This document shows, one piece after another, positions 27,121 through 35,448 of a DNA stretch of 61,120 bases (its first letter is position 1; every line of letters starts with the position of its first letter). The notes under the pieces were generated by a model. The model did not search any database, had not been told where the DNA came from, and saw only the letters and a list, made by a program, of their open reading frames with translations. The translations under genes were made by a program, and so were the position numbers. The DNA lies in NCBI GenBank assembly GCA_026984935.1, contig JALSRD010000042.1, positions 1-61,120 on the forward strand, written 5' to 3'. Source of the stretch: Desulfobacterales bacterium (GTDB lineage Bacteria > Desulfobacterota > Desulfobacteria > Desulfobacterales > JALSRD01).

Positions 27121-29036
27121 CCATACCCGTGCCTCCGGATACACTGACGCTGACCGCCGCCCTGCTGGCCGTGCTGCTGCCCCTGCTGTCCTTCGGGATG
27201 ATCATGCTGGTTTTCCGGCACCGCCGGCGCCTGTGCGCCCGAATCTCCATCGGCGCCGTCAGCGTCTCGCTGCTGTGCGCCCTGTTCCTGCTCATCGACC
27301 ACTGGCATCTGAATACACCCATCCGGCATACGGCGACATGGATGGTTTCCGGACGGATCACTGTCAGCGTCGGTTTCCTGCTGGACCCCATCAGCCTGCT
27401 GATGCTGACCATCGTGGCGGCTATCAGCTTTTTAGTGCAGGTCTACTCGCTGGGCTACATGGCCCACGATCCCGGCTTTTCCCGTTATTACGGTTTCATG
27501 TCGCTGTTCGCCTGGGCCATGCTGTGCCTGGTCATTTCGCCCAACCTGCTGCAGCTGTATATTTTCTGGGAGCTGGTGGGGCTCTCCTCCTACTTGCTGA
27601 TCGGTTTCTGGTACCAAAAATTTTCCGCCAGCACCGCCGGCAAAAAGGCTTTCGTCATGACCCGTCTGGGCGACGTGGCCTTTTTTCTGGGGCTTTTGCT
27701 GGTGCTGTTCAACCTGGGCAACCTGGACATCCTGGAGATGAACGCCGGCCGGATGCCGCTGAACATACCACCGGCCACGATCACCCTTGCGGCCGTGCTG
27801 ATTTTCGGCGGAATCATCGGCAAGAGCGCCCAGTTTCCGCTGCTCACCTGGCTGCCGGACGCCATGGAAGGCCCCACGCCGGTCAGCGCCTTGCTGCACT
27901 CGGCCACCATGGTCGCGGCCGGTGTTTTCCTGTTCGGGCGCCTCTTTCCCTTTTTCAGCCAATCGTCGGGTGCCATGACCTTTTTCCTGTTCACCGGCAC
28001 GACCAGCATGCTGCTGGCGGCCACCATGGCCATGGTCAGCCGGGACATCAAACAGGTCTGGGCCTATTCGACCATCAGCCAGCTGGGTTTCATGATCATG
28101 GGGCTTTCCGCCGGCGGATACGCCGCCGGCATCTTTCATTTGACCACGCATGCCGGGTTCAAGGCCCTGCTTTTCCTTTGCTCGGGTGTTTTTATCCATA
28201 TTTTCGAAACCAACGACATGTTTGCCATCGGACGTGCCGGTGGCCGCAGGCTGAAAGTCCCCATGGCTTGCATGGCCATCGCCGCCGCCGCCCTGGCCGG
28301 CCTCCCGCCCTTTTCCGGGTTCTTCAGCAAAGAGGCCATCATGGGTCAGCTGGCGCAAATGGCCAACCCGCTGTGGCTGGCCGCCGGCCTGCTGGGCGCC
28401 TTTCTGACGGCCTACTATGCCTTTCGCCTGATCTTTGTCATCCTGTTCCCGCGCCGCGACGATACCGACCGGCCGCCGCAAAACGCCCACGCTGCCCACG
28501 CAGGCAACGACGGCCACCGGCGCGCCTACCGGCAGATGGCCGTCCCTTTGATCGTGCTGGCCACGGTTACGCTGGTGCTCGGCTGGGGGCAGGCGGGCCT
28601 GGAGGCTTTTCTGATGCGCACGGCGGCAAGCGTCGTGCACACCGCCGAAGCGCACCCCGCCGCTTGGCTGCCTTACACGGCCCTGGGCCTGGCGCTTGCC
28701 GGAATCCTGCTGGCCTGGGTGGAATTCGGCCGGCGGCGGGCGGCACAGATCGGTTTTGTGGAGCGCATGCCCCGCGTACACAGGCTCTTTGCCGAGCGCT
28801 GGTACCTGGACCATTTTTACCGCAGATTCCTGGAACGCATCATTTACGGCGGCATCTCGGCGCTGTGCACACGCAACGACCGCCGGGTGATCGACGGCGG
28901 CCTGGATGCGCTGGGCCGCAGCACGGTGGCCGCCAGCCGACGCCTGTCGCTGCTGCACGATGCCGCCCTGCAGGCCAGAATGATGCTCATATTCGTTGTG
29001 ATGGCGCTGCTTTCACTGTACTTCCTGTTCGCGTAG
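27117..29036 (+). CDS. nuoL: NADH-quinone oxidoreductase subunit L
   Basis: A 639-residue Mrp-antiporter-like subunit with ~16 helices. Typical segments are 'LLQLYIFWELVGLSSYLLIGFW' (conserved TM5 Glu), 'LLTWLPDAMEGPTPVSALLHSATMV' and 'FSGFFSKEAIM'. The C-terminal part includes the lateral helix region. Start overlaps the nuoK stop. Confidence 0.95.
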   Translation: MTIPVPPDTLTLTAALLAVLLPLLSFGMIMLVFRHRRRLCARISIGAVSVSLLCALFLLIDHWHLNTPIRHTATWMVSGRITVSVGFLLDPISLLMLTIVAAISFLVQVYSLGYMAHDPGFSRYYGFMSLFAWAMLCLVISPNLLQLYIFWELVGLSSYLLIGFWYQKFSASTAGKKAFVMTRLGDVAFFLGLLLVLFNLGNLDILEMNAGRMPLNIPPATITLAAVLIFGGIIGKSAQFPLLTWLPDAMEGPTPVSALLHSATMVAAGVFLFGRLFPFFSQSSGAMTFFLFTGTTSMLLAATMAMVSRDIKQVWAYSTISQLGFMIMGLSAGGYAAGIFHLTTHAGFKALLFLCSGVFIHIFETNDMFAIGRAGGRRLKVPMACMAIAAAALAGLPPFSGFFSKEAIMGQLAQMANPLWLAAGLLGAFLTAYYAFRLIFVILFPRRDDTDRPPQNAHAAHAGNDGHRRAYRQMAVPLIVLATVTLVLGWGQAGLEAFLMRTAASVVHTAEAHPAAWLPYTALGLALAGILLAWVEFGRRRAAQIGFVERMPRVHRLFAERWYLDHFYRRFLERIIYGGISALCTRNDRRVIDGGLDALGRSTVAASRRLSLLHDAALQARMMLIFVVMALLSLYFLFA

Positions 29037-29049
29037 AGGTTTGTCTTTT

Positions 29050-30531
29050 ATGCCCATTGCCTATGCCGGTTTTCCTTTCCTTTCGGCCATTTTGCTGAGC
29101 TGCGTGATCGGCCTTGTCACCATCCTCTTTATGCCCGCCGCACAGCACCGCCGGATCAAGATGGTCAGCGCGGTGTGCTCGGGAATTACGCTGGTCATCA
29201 GCATTTATCTTTTTCTGGCTTACGATAAAAGCGCCGGTGGGCTGCAGTTTGCCGAGCGCATCGCCTGGGTGCCGTCGCTGGGCATCAGCTATTTCAACGC
29301 CGCCGACGGGTTCAGTCTGCCCATGCTGCTGCTGACGGGCATTGTCTTTTTCACCGCCGTTTTGACCATGTGGGAACTGGAAACGCGCGTCAAGGAATTT
29401 TTCGCACTGGTCTTTCTGCTGGTAGCCGGCGTGTTCGGGCTTTTCATGGCCCAGGATCTCTTTTTCCTGTTCGTCTGGTTCGACGTTTCGCTGTTTCCCA
29501 TGTACCTGCTGATCGCCGTCTGGGGCAGCACACGCAAGGAATACGCGGCCATGAAGCTGACCCTCTACCTGCTGGCCGGCAGTGCCCTGATTTTGCCGGG
29601 CATCATCTATCTGGTGGTCAAATCGGGCCTTTCCACCTTCGACATGCTGGCCCTCATGCAGCCGGGCACCTTCACGCCCTTTCAGCAGAAGCTGGCCTTT
29701 TTGCTTTTCTTCATCGGTTTCGGCATCCTGGCCGGTGTCTGGCCCCTGCACACCTGGTCGCCGGTGGGCCACGTGGCCGCGCCCACCGCCGTGAGCATGA
29801 TCCATGCCGGCGTGCTGATGAAAATCGGCGCTTTCGGTATCCTGCGCGTGGGCATCTACCTCTGCCCGCTGGGCTGGCAGTACTGGGCGCCGCTGATGGC
29901 CCTGCTGGCCACGGTGGGCATCGTCTACGGCGTCTTCGTGGGGCTCGCACAGACCGATCTGAAGTACGTCATCGGCTACTCCAGCGTATCGCACATGGGC
30001 ATCGTCGGCCTGGGGCTCTCCACGCTCACCATAGACGGCCTCAACGGAGCGGTTTTCCAGATGTTCGCCCATGGCGTCATGACCGCGCTCTTCTTTTCCT
30101 CGGTGGGCTACATTTACGACCGCACCCACACCAAAGCCATCGCCGAGCTGGGGGGCCTGAGCCACAGCATGCCCCGTGCGGCAAGCTTCATGATCCTGGC
30201 CGCGCTGGCAGGCATCGGCGTGCCCTGCCTGGCCAGCTTCTGGGCCGAGCTCATGGTTTTTATCGCGGCATTTAAAGTCTATCCGCTTTACGGTACGCTG
30301 GCCGTCTGCGCACTGGTGGTCAGCGCCCTGTTCATGCTGCGGGTGGTGCAGCGCACCTGCTACGGTCCGCCGCGGTCCCGCTATGCCCAGCTGCCGGATG
30401 TGTCCTTTAAGCTGGGAATTCCGCGCATCATCCTGGCGACCGTGATCATTACTTTCGGATTTTTTCCCTCCCTGATGTACACCATGATTCAAACGGCGTC
30501 CCTGCCGCTGATGGGAGGGCTGCCATGGTAG
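29050..30531 (+). CDS. nuoM: NADH-quinone oxidoreductase subunit M
   Basis: A 493-residue antiporter-like subunit with ~14 helices. Family markers: 'FFLFVWFDVSLFPMYLLIAVWG', where an Asp replaces the usual Glu in TM5; 'WPLHTWSPVGHVAAPTAVSM'; and 'YSSVSHMGIVGLG'. ATG at 29050 has AGAGGT nine bases upstream; TTG at 29041 is a less likely alternative. Confidence 0.94.
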   Translation: MPIAYAGFPFLSAILLSCVIGLVTILFMPAAQHRRIKMVSAVCSGITLVISIYLFLAYDKSAGGLQFAERIAWVPSLGISYFNAADGFSLPMLLLTGIVFFTAVLTMWELETRVKEFFALVFLLVAGVFGLFMAQDLFFLFVWFDVSLFPMYLLIAVWGSTRKEYAAMKLTLYLLAGSALILPGIIYLVVKSGLSTFDMLALMQPGTFTPFQQKLAFLLFFIGFGILAGVWPLHTWSPVGHVAAPTAVSMIHAGVLMKIGAFGILRVGIYLCPLGWQYWAPLMALLATVGIVYGVFVGLAQTDLKYVIGYSSVSHMGIVGLGLSTLTIDGLNGAVFQMFAHGVMTALFFSSVGYIYDRTHTKAIAELGGLSHSMPRAASFMILAALAGIGVPCLASFWAELMVFIAAFKVYPLYGTLAVCALVVSALFMLRVVQRTCYGPPRSRYAQLPDVSFKLGIPRIILATVIITFGFFPSLMYTMIQTASLPLMGGLPW

Positions 30532-31943
30532 GCTGGACGGCTTTCGGCCCCGAGCTTTACACCTGCTTCGTGCTGGGTGGTGTTTTTCTGGTGTTCAGTC
30601 TGCTGCCGGCCAATCCGCGGCGGGACTACGTGACCGCCATGGCGCTGGCGGCCGTGGGTCTGGGCATCAGCATCGCCGGCTTGCACCTGACGGGCGATCT
30701 TTTCGCAGACACTTACCATGTGGACCTGTTCTCCCAGATCTTCAAGATTATGCTCGCACTGGGCCTTTTGCTGGCGATCTATCTGTGTGAACATTTGCGC
30801 GGTATCGCCCCCAGGCGGCATGCGGAAACTTACCTGCTGCTGACCGTCTGCACGCTGGCGATGATGATGATGGTTTCGGCGGTCAATCTGCTGACGCTTT
30901 ACGTGGCGCTGGAGCTTTCCAGCTACTCACTGTACGTGCTGGTCTCATTCCGTCAGCCGCGGACAGGGGGCGTACGGACCGCCGTGCGTTATTTCCTGAT
31001 CGGCGCTTCGGCGTCGGCAGTGATGCTCTTCGGGCTGGCCCTGCTCTATGGATCCTGTGGCACCCTCGATGCGGCAACCCTGATGACGCTGCTGCCGGCG
31101 GCCATGGGCCGGCCGGAGGTGATCACCGGCCTGACCCTGACGCTGGGCGGCATCTTTTTCAAGCTGGCGCTTTTCCCGTTTCATTTCTGGGCACCGGACG
31201 TTTACGAAGGTGCCGCCAATCCCGTCGCCGCCTATATTGCCACGGCATCCAAGGTGGCGGCCATCGCCGTTCTGATCCGCCTCGTGGCGCTGGGCGGCCA
31301 GAACGTTCTCCTGGCCCGGGCGCTGGCGGTGATTGCCGTCATCACCATGACCGCGGGCAATTTGACGGCCATCGTGCAGCAAGATTTGAAACGCATGCTG
31401 GCCTACTCGAGTATCGCCCAGGGCGGCTACGTGCTCATCGGCATCCTGAGCATGACGCCGGCCGGCTATGCCAGCACGACCTTTTACGCCCTGGTCGTCC
31501 TTTTGCTCAAATTCAGCTGTTTCTTCGTGCTGGTCAAAGTCGCCGCAGGCGGCCGCAACGTGGCCATCGACGATCTGGCCGGGCTGCATAGCAGCAGCCC
31601 CATTCTGGCGCTGCTCCTGATGATGGCGCTTTTTGCCCTGGCGGGCATCCCGCCGACCATCGGATTCACCGGCAAGCTGCTGCTCTTTACGGCCGCCGTG
31701 CAGCGGGGCTATTTCGTGCTGGTGCTGATTGCCATGTTCAATGTGGTCATCTCGCTGTACTACTATCTGCGGGTTATCCACGCCGCCTACCTGCGAAAGC
31801 CGCCACGAGCACTTCCCGCGCTGAACCTCGCCCTGCGCGACCGCCTGCTGGCCGGCGTGCTGGTGACCTTCACGGTGGCGGCCGGCATCTTCCCCGCGCC
31901 CCTGATCGCACTGGCCGAGGCCGCCGTGCGCGTGCTGGGCTGA
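30525..31943 (+). CDS. nuoN: NADH-quinone oxidoreductase subunit N
   Basis: A 472-residue antiporter-like subunit with ~14 helices, including 'LLTLYVALELSSYSLYVLVSF', 'FPFHFWAPDVYEGAANPVAAYI' and 'AYSSIAQGGYVLIG'. The start lies inside the end of nuoM with GGAGGG ahead. It closes the operon, which encodes all 14 core subunits in the order A-BCD-E-F-G-H-I-J-K-L-M-N. Confidence 0.95.
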   Translation: MVGWTAFGPELYTCFVLGGVFLVFSLLPANPRRDYVTAMALAAVGLGISIAGLHLTGDLFADTYHVDLFSQIFKIMLALGLLLAIYLCEHLRGIAPRRHAETYLLLTVCTLAMMMMVSAVNLLTLYVALELSSYSLYVLVSFRQPRTGGVRTAVRYFLIGASASAVMLFGLALLYGSCGTLDAATLMTLLPAAMGRPEVITGLTLTLGGIFFKLALFPFHFWAPDVYEGAANPVAAYIATASKVAAIAVLIRLVALGGQNVLLARALAVIAVITMTAGNLTAIVQQDLKRMLAYSSIAQGGYVLIGILSMTPAGYASTTFYALVVLLLKFSCFFVLVKVAAGGRNVAIDDLAGLHSSSPILALLLMMALFALAGIPPTIGFTGKLLLFTAAVQRGYFVLVLIAMFNVVISLYYYLRVIHAAYLRKPPRALPALNLALRDRLLAGVLVTFTVAAGIFPAPLIALAEAAVRVLG

Positions 31944-32131
31944 GCCGGGTACAATCATCCGCGGTCACTTGCCGCATAACAAGGGCGGCGGCAACGGATA
32001 TGACGGATTTGGCAACGGCAGCGAGCGGATTAAAGTGATTCAGGGGGATATGACAAGCTTGTTATTTGATTCAAACTAGATACGCCATGCGCATGTGCTT
32101 TAAAAGCAGCGCAATGCCAAAAGGAGGGCTT

Positions 32132-32746
32132 ATGGATTTCAAGCATCACCTGGAAAGGGCCTGGCACCTGACGCTGGACAACATCGTGCCGCTGATTCTC
32201 ACGACCCTGGTCATGGTGGCTGTCAGCATCGTAACCCTGGGCATTCTCAGCATGGTGGCACTGGCGGGCTACACGCGGTCAGTCCTGCTGATGATCCGCA
32301 CCGGAAGGGAACCCCAGCCGAAAGATGTCTTTTCGGAAATGCGCCTTTTTTTGCCGCTTCTGGGCTTCAGCCTTGCCGTGGCCATTGTCCTGGCCATCGG
32401 TTTTGCGCTGCTGGTGCTGCCGGGTTTCATCTTCGGTCTCGCCATCGCCTGGGCATGCCTGTACATGCTGCCGCTGATGGTCGACAAGCGCTACGGCGTA
32501 ATCGAAGCCGTCAGGACAAGCTTTGAAATTGTACGCCGGAAAGACGATCTGAAAGACCACATCGTACTGGTGATTCTGTTGATGGCCGTCTCGGCCGTCG
32601 GCAGCTCGGTGTTCATCGGCTGGCTGTTCACCCAGCCCTTCGCCATGATCCTGCTGCTTTCGGTCTATGAAGAAAAAATTGCCGGCGCACCGGTCGCCTC
32701 GCCGGCCGGCCCGCCGCCGGCGCCATCTGACGCCGGGTCCGAATGA
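32132..32746 (+). CDS. Polytopic membrane protein of unknown function
   Basis: A 204-residue protein starting at the ATG after AAAGGAGG. About four to five membrane segments: 'IVPLILTTLVMVAVSIVTLG', 'LGFSLAVAIVLAIGFALLVL', 'IFGLAIAWACLYML' and 'IVLVILLMAVSAVGSSVF'. It has amphipathic loops and a Pro/Ala-rich tail. It looks like the broad class of DUF975-type membrane proteins, but I cannot place it firmly. It ends in a convergent arrangement with the MBL-fold gene, with a strong hairpin between them. Confidence 0.75.
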   Translation: MDFKHHLERAWHLTLDNIVPLILTTLVMVAVSIVTLGILSMVALAGYTRSVLLMIRTGREPQPKDVFSEMRLFLPLLGFSLAVAIVLAIGFALLVLPGFIFGLAIAWACLYMLPLMVDKRYGVIEAVRTSFEIVRRKDDLKDHIVLVILLMAVSAVGSSVFIGWLFTQPFAMILLLSVYEEKIAGAPVASPAGPPPAPSDAGSE

Positions 32747-32781
32747 CCCCAGGTGCTGCTCCGATTTCAAGGTACGATCAT

Positions 32782-32806
32782 GAGGGGGGCGTTTCACGCC
32801 CCCCTC
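32782..32806. terminator. Perfect 11-bp hairpin between convergent genes
   Basis: GAGGGGGGCGT, loop TTC, then ACGCCCCCCTC: a perfect, very GC-rich stem with a three-base loop. It lies between the membrane protein stop (32746) and the MBL-fold stop (32855). No T-run on either strand, so it may act as a bidirectional transcript-end stabiliser or Rho-assisted terminator. Confidence 0.6.
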
Positions 32807-32854
32807 GCCTGAAACCGGATCTGGCCCGCCCGATCTTTCTTCCCCGCCGGTCCG

Positions 32855-33691
32855 CTATGCCTCCAGAACAGCCCCCACACTGCCGAAAAAAAACCTTTCG
32901 CCGAGGCTGGCGTGTAACCGTGACGCCTTGACCAGCCCGGTACAGTGGGATACGCCGATGCGTTCAATGGCATAGCGGTCGATGACTTTCAGGGTTTCAT
33001 CGAACTGCGCCTCGCTGGAAAAACCCAGGTGGGTCCCGCCGATGACCGCGAAAATACGGTCCCGACCCAGCTTTTCGATGGCGTAATTGAGGATATTGAT
33101 CATGCCGGCATGGGCACAACCCAGCACCACGATCAGCCCCTTGTCCGAGTCAATGATCATGGACAAGTCGTCGTTCAGCGGATCCGGGTGGATCTCGCAT
33201 CCGTCCGCCTGGATGCGCGTCATGTTGCCATCACCCTTTTCAAAAGTCGATTTGCGCGGAATCTCGCCCGTCAGGTAAACGCCGCGGCCGACCTCAACCA
33301 GATCCGTCCCCAGCTGGAACCTGGCGCCCAGAGACTCCAGGTAGCTGCGGTTATAGGGAATGCCGATGGACCGCGTCACCCCGTCTTTGGTCCAGACCCG
33401 CTCGCCAAACATTTCCGGGTGCCCGTAAACATCAACGGGTCCCCTGAGCTTCAGTACAGCCGGCAGGCCACCGGTATGATCGTAATGCCCGTGGCTGATC
33501 ATGATGGCCTGGATGGCGCGCAGGTCCTTTTTCAGGGCCAGTGCATTGGGCACAACGGCAAATCCCTGACCGGTATCAAACAGGTACCGGCCGGAATCGG
33601 TTTCCACAAAACAGGCAAACCCATGCTCTCCGATAACATCGAAAGGTATGCCCACCGAGTTCTCGCACAAAATGGTCAGCTGCACTTTCAT
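32855..33691 (-). CDS. MBL-fold metallo-hydrolase
   Basis: A 278-residue protein with the metallo-beta-lactamase metal motif 'SHGHYDHTGG' (His67, His69, Asp71, His72), then 'LGCAHAG' and 'SHCTG' supplying later ligands. The overall pattern, with an opening 'LCENSVG' and 'HTGG', resembles the subgroup annotated as methanopterin/RFAP-synthase-like hydrolases. The substrate is unknown. Divergent from the CoA-lyase gene at 33975. Confidence 0.82.
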   Translation of the reverse strand: MKVQLTILCENSVGIPFDVIGEHGFACFVETDSGRYLFDTGQGFAVVPNALALKKDLRAIQAIMISHGHYDHTGGLPAVLKLRGPVDVYGHPEMFGERVWTKDGVTRSIGIPYNRSYLESLGARFQLGTDLVEVGRGVYLTGEIPRKSTFEKGDGNMTRIQADGCEIHPDPLNDDLSMIIDSDKGLIVVLGCAHAGMINILNYAIEKLGRDRIFAVIGGTHLGFSSEAQFDETLKVIDRYAIERIGVSHCTGLVKASRLHASLGERFFFGSVGAVLEA

Positions 33692-33802
33692 AAAAATCCT
33701 CCCTAGTTTCCGCCCGACAGTTTAAAGCCTCTATTTGCCGCCTGTCTTTTACAACTGCATCCCAGCAGGAATCAAGGGCCATCTGCAGGACGGGCAAATT
33801 TC

Positions 33803-33835
33803 TTGACAACCCCGGTCCCGTCATTTACGAATGAC
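33803..33835 (+). promoter_or_regulatory. Candidate promoter with overlapping inverted repeat
   Basis: TTGACA (33803-33808), 17 bases, then TACGAA as a poor -10. An inverted repeat GTCATT-TACG-AATGAC (33820-33835) covers the -10 and looks like a small operator. It sits ~140 bases before the CoA-lyase gene in the 283-base divergent gap. Confidence 0.35.
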
Positions 33836-33974
33836 ATCTTGGTGAAGATTTTCGCAGCGCCGCAGAAAGGCTATGGGAAAAGAAGCCGCCGAACCCTGCG
33901 GGCTTGTTGGCCGGGCTGCAGCGCTTCGCAAACTTTATTTCCGGGCCTTGCGACCCATACCTGAGGAAACGGCA

Positions 33975-34892
33975 ATGACTCGACCCCGACGCTCGATCCT
34001 GTCCGTTCCCGGACACCGCAGCAGGATGCACCAAAAGGCCAGCCGCAGCACGGCCGATGTGGTCATGCTGGACCTGGAAGACAGTGTTCCCCTGGCATCC
34101 AAGGCAGACGCCCGCCGGGCCGTCATCGAATCGTTGAGGAACCTGGAATGGCGGGGCAAGATATGCACCGTGCGGATAAACGGCGTTGACACGGCTTTCG
34201 GTTTCCGGGACCTGCTGGATGTGGTGCTGCAGGCCGGCCAGGCACTGCACGCCGTCGTGCTGCCCAAAGTGGATCATCCGGGGGATATCCACTTTGCCAG
34301 TCGCCTGCTGGACGGAATCGAAATGGAACGTCGCCTGCATGCACCCATCGGCATCGAGGCCTCCATCGAATCAGCGGCGGGAATGCAGGCCATCGCAGAG
34401 ATCGCCGACGCCAGCAGGCGTGTCGAAAGCCTGGTGTTCGGCATTGCCGACTACTCGGCATCCATCGGCGCACGTCTGGTGTCCCTCTCCGGCCATGGAG
34501 AAAATGAAACCGCAATCTATCCCGGCCATCGCTGGAATTTTGCGCTGAGCCGCCTGGTGATGACGGCCAAAGCCCGGGGCCTAGCAGCCATCGACGCTCC
34601 TTACGGAAACTTCAAGGATCCGGAAGGCCTCAGACATGCGGCCGCCATCGCCTGCGCGCTGGGATGTGACGGCAAATGGGCCATCCACCCCGACCAAACC
34701 GATACCATCAACGCCGTGTTTTCACCGTCGCCGGAGGAGATCGCCCGCGCACGCCGCATCCTGGATGCCTATGAAAGCGCGGAAAAAGCCGGACTGGGAG
34801 CGGCGGCCATCGACGGCCGCATGATCGACAACGCCACCGTGCGCCTGGCCCGCCGGTTGTGGGAACAGGCTCAATCCCTCGGGCTGGCTTGA
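33975..34892 (+). CDS. HpcH/HpaI-family CoA-ester lyase (CitE/malyl-CoA lyase-like)
   Basis: A 305-residue TIM barrel. Motifs: 'RRSILSVPGHR' at the N-terminus, 'VVMLDLEDSVPLASKADAR', 'CTVRINGVDT', 'GIEASIESAAGM' carrying the metal-binding Glu, and 'GKWAIHPDQ' near the end. These define the citrate-lyase-beta/malyl-CoA lyase group, which cleaves or forms C-C bonds of 3-hydroxyacyl-CoA esters with Mg2+. GAGGA precedes the ATG at 33975; the frame is open upstream without support. No CitD/CitF genes adjoin, so citrate lyase is unlikely. Exact substrate unknown. Confidence 0.85.
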   Translation: MTRPRRSILSVPGHRSRMHQKASRSTADVVMLDLEDSVPLASKADARRAVIESLRNLEWRGKICTVRINGVDTAFGFRDLLDVVLQAGQALHAVVLPKVDHPGDIHFASRLLDGIEMERRLHAPIGIEASIESAAGMQAIAEIADASRRVESLVFGIADYSASIGARLVSLSGHGENETAIYPGHRWNFALSRLVMTAKARGLAAIDAPYGNFKDPEGLRHAAAIACALGCDGKWAIHPDQTDTINAVFSPSPEEIARARRILDAYESAEKAGLGAAAIDGRMIDNATVRLARRLWEQAQSLGLA

Positions 34893-35038
34893 AAACACCC
34901 TGTTGCCGACGTCTTGTCCGTATTGGACGTATCATCTCAAAAACCTCCGGCAGCGGGTTGCCAAAGCGCGTCAAGCGGATTTCGGTGAAGCGACATGGTG
35001 CATCCGGGGAGAAAAGCCAGCGGGTCGGTCGGCGTTAA

Positions 35039-35085
35039 GAATTTCAAGCTGTTTGAGGAGCGCAGCGACAACGTTCTTGAAATTC
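35039..35085. repeat. Inverted repeat GAATTTCAAG ... CTTGAAATTC
   Basis: Perfect 10-bp arms (35039-35048 and 35076-35085) enclose a 27-base G/A-rich loop that contains GAGGAGCGCAGCGAC. It lies in a non-coding gap. The form is that of dispersed palindromic intergenic repeats, but only one copy is visible here. Confidence 0.5.
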
Positions 35086-35127
35086 AGACGGACGACCGGA
35101 TGACGCCGAAGGATGGACCCGCGAGCG

Positions 35128-35167
35128 AAGCCGAAACGCGCTTGGCGCGGCTTTACCGGAATTTTTT
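35128..35167 (+). terminator. Possible intrinsic terminator
   Basis: Bipartite hairpin: AAGCC (35128-35132) pairs with GGCTT (35149-35153), with an inner GCGC/GCGC stem, followed after eight bases by TTTTTT (35162-35167). The T-run is rather far from the stem. It would end transcripts coming from the CoA-lyase gene. Confidence 0.35.
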
Positions 35168-35448
35168 GATAATACAGGATGGCTTCAAAAAGGGGGAGCT
35201 TCACCTTCAACAAATATTGTTAATGGAAAACTGCTTGATGTTAAAATGTTCAATATCGGCCCGAGATACAGAGTTGGGCAGGCACCGCGAGCGATACCCT
35301 GCGGGCTCACGCGCCTCCCCTACATCTGTCTCTCGGAAATGTACCAGAACTTACTATTGGATGCTGGACATTTTTCCACAATAATCACTCTGTGCACTAT
35401 CCACCTGTTGCAAACGGCTCCCTACCGGACCCAAAAGGAAAGCAGCAC

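Larger units (their letters stand above)
34893..35448. other. Intergenic region, 556 bases, no convincing gene
   Basis: Open frames here lack ribosome-binding sites and resemble nothing known. The region contains a 10-bp inverted repeat (35039-35085) and a terminator-like hairpin with a T6 run (35128-35167). The last ~100 bases presumably hold the promoter of the M16 peptidase gene. Confidence 0.6.

Noticed and set aside
34995-35384. 129-codon plus-strand frame in the gap before the M16 gene
   Set aside because: No ribosome-binding site or recognisable motif, and it runs across a palindrome and a terminator-like hairpin.
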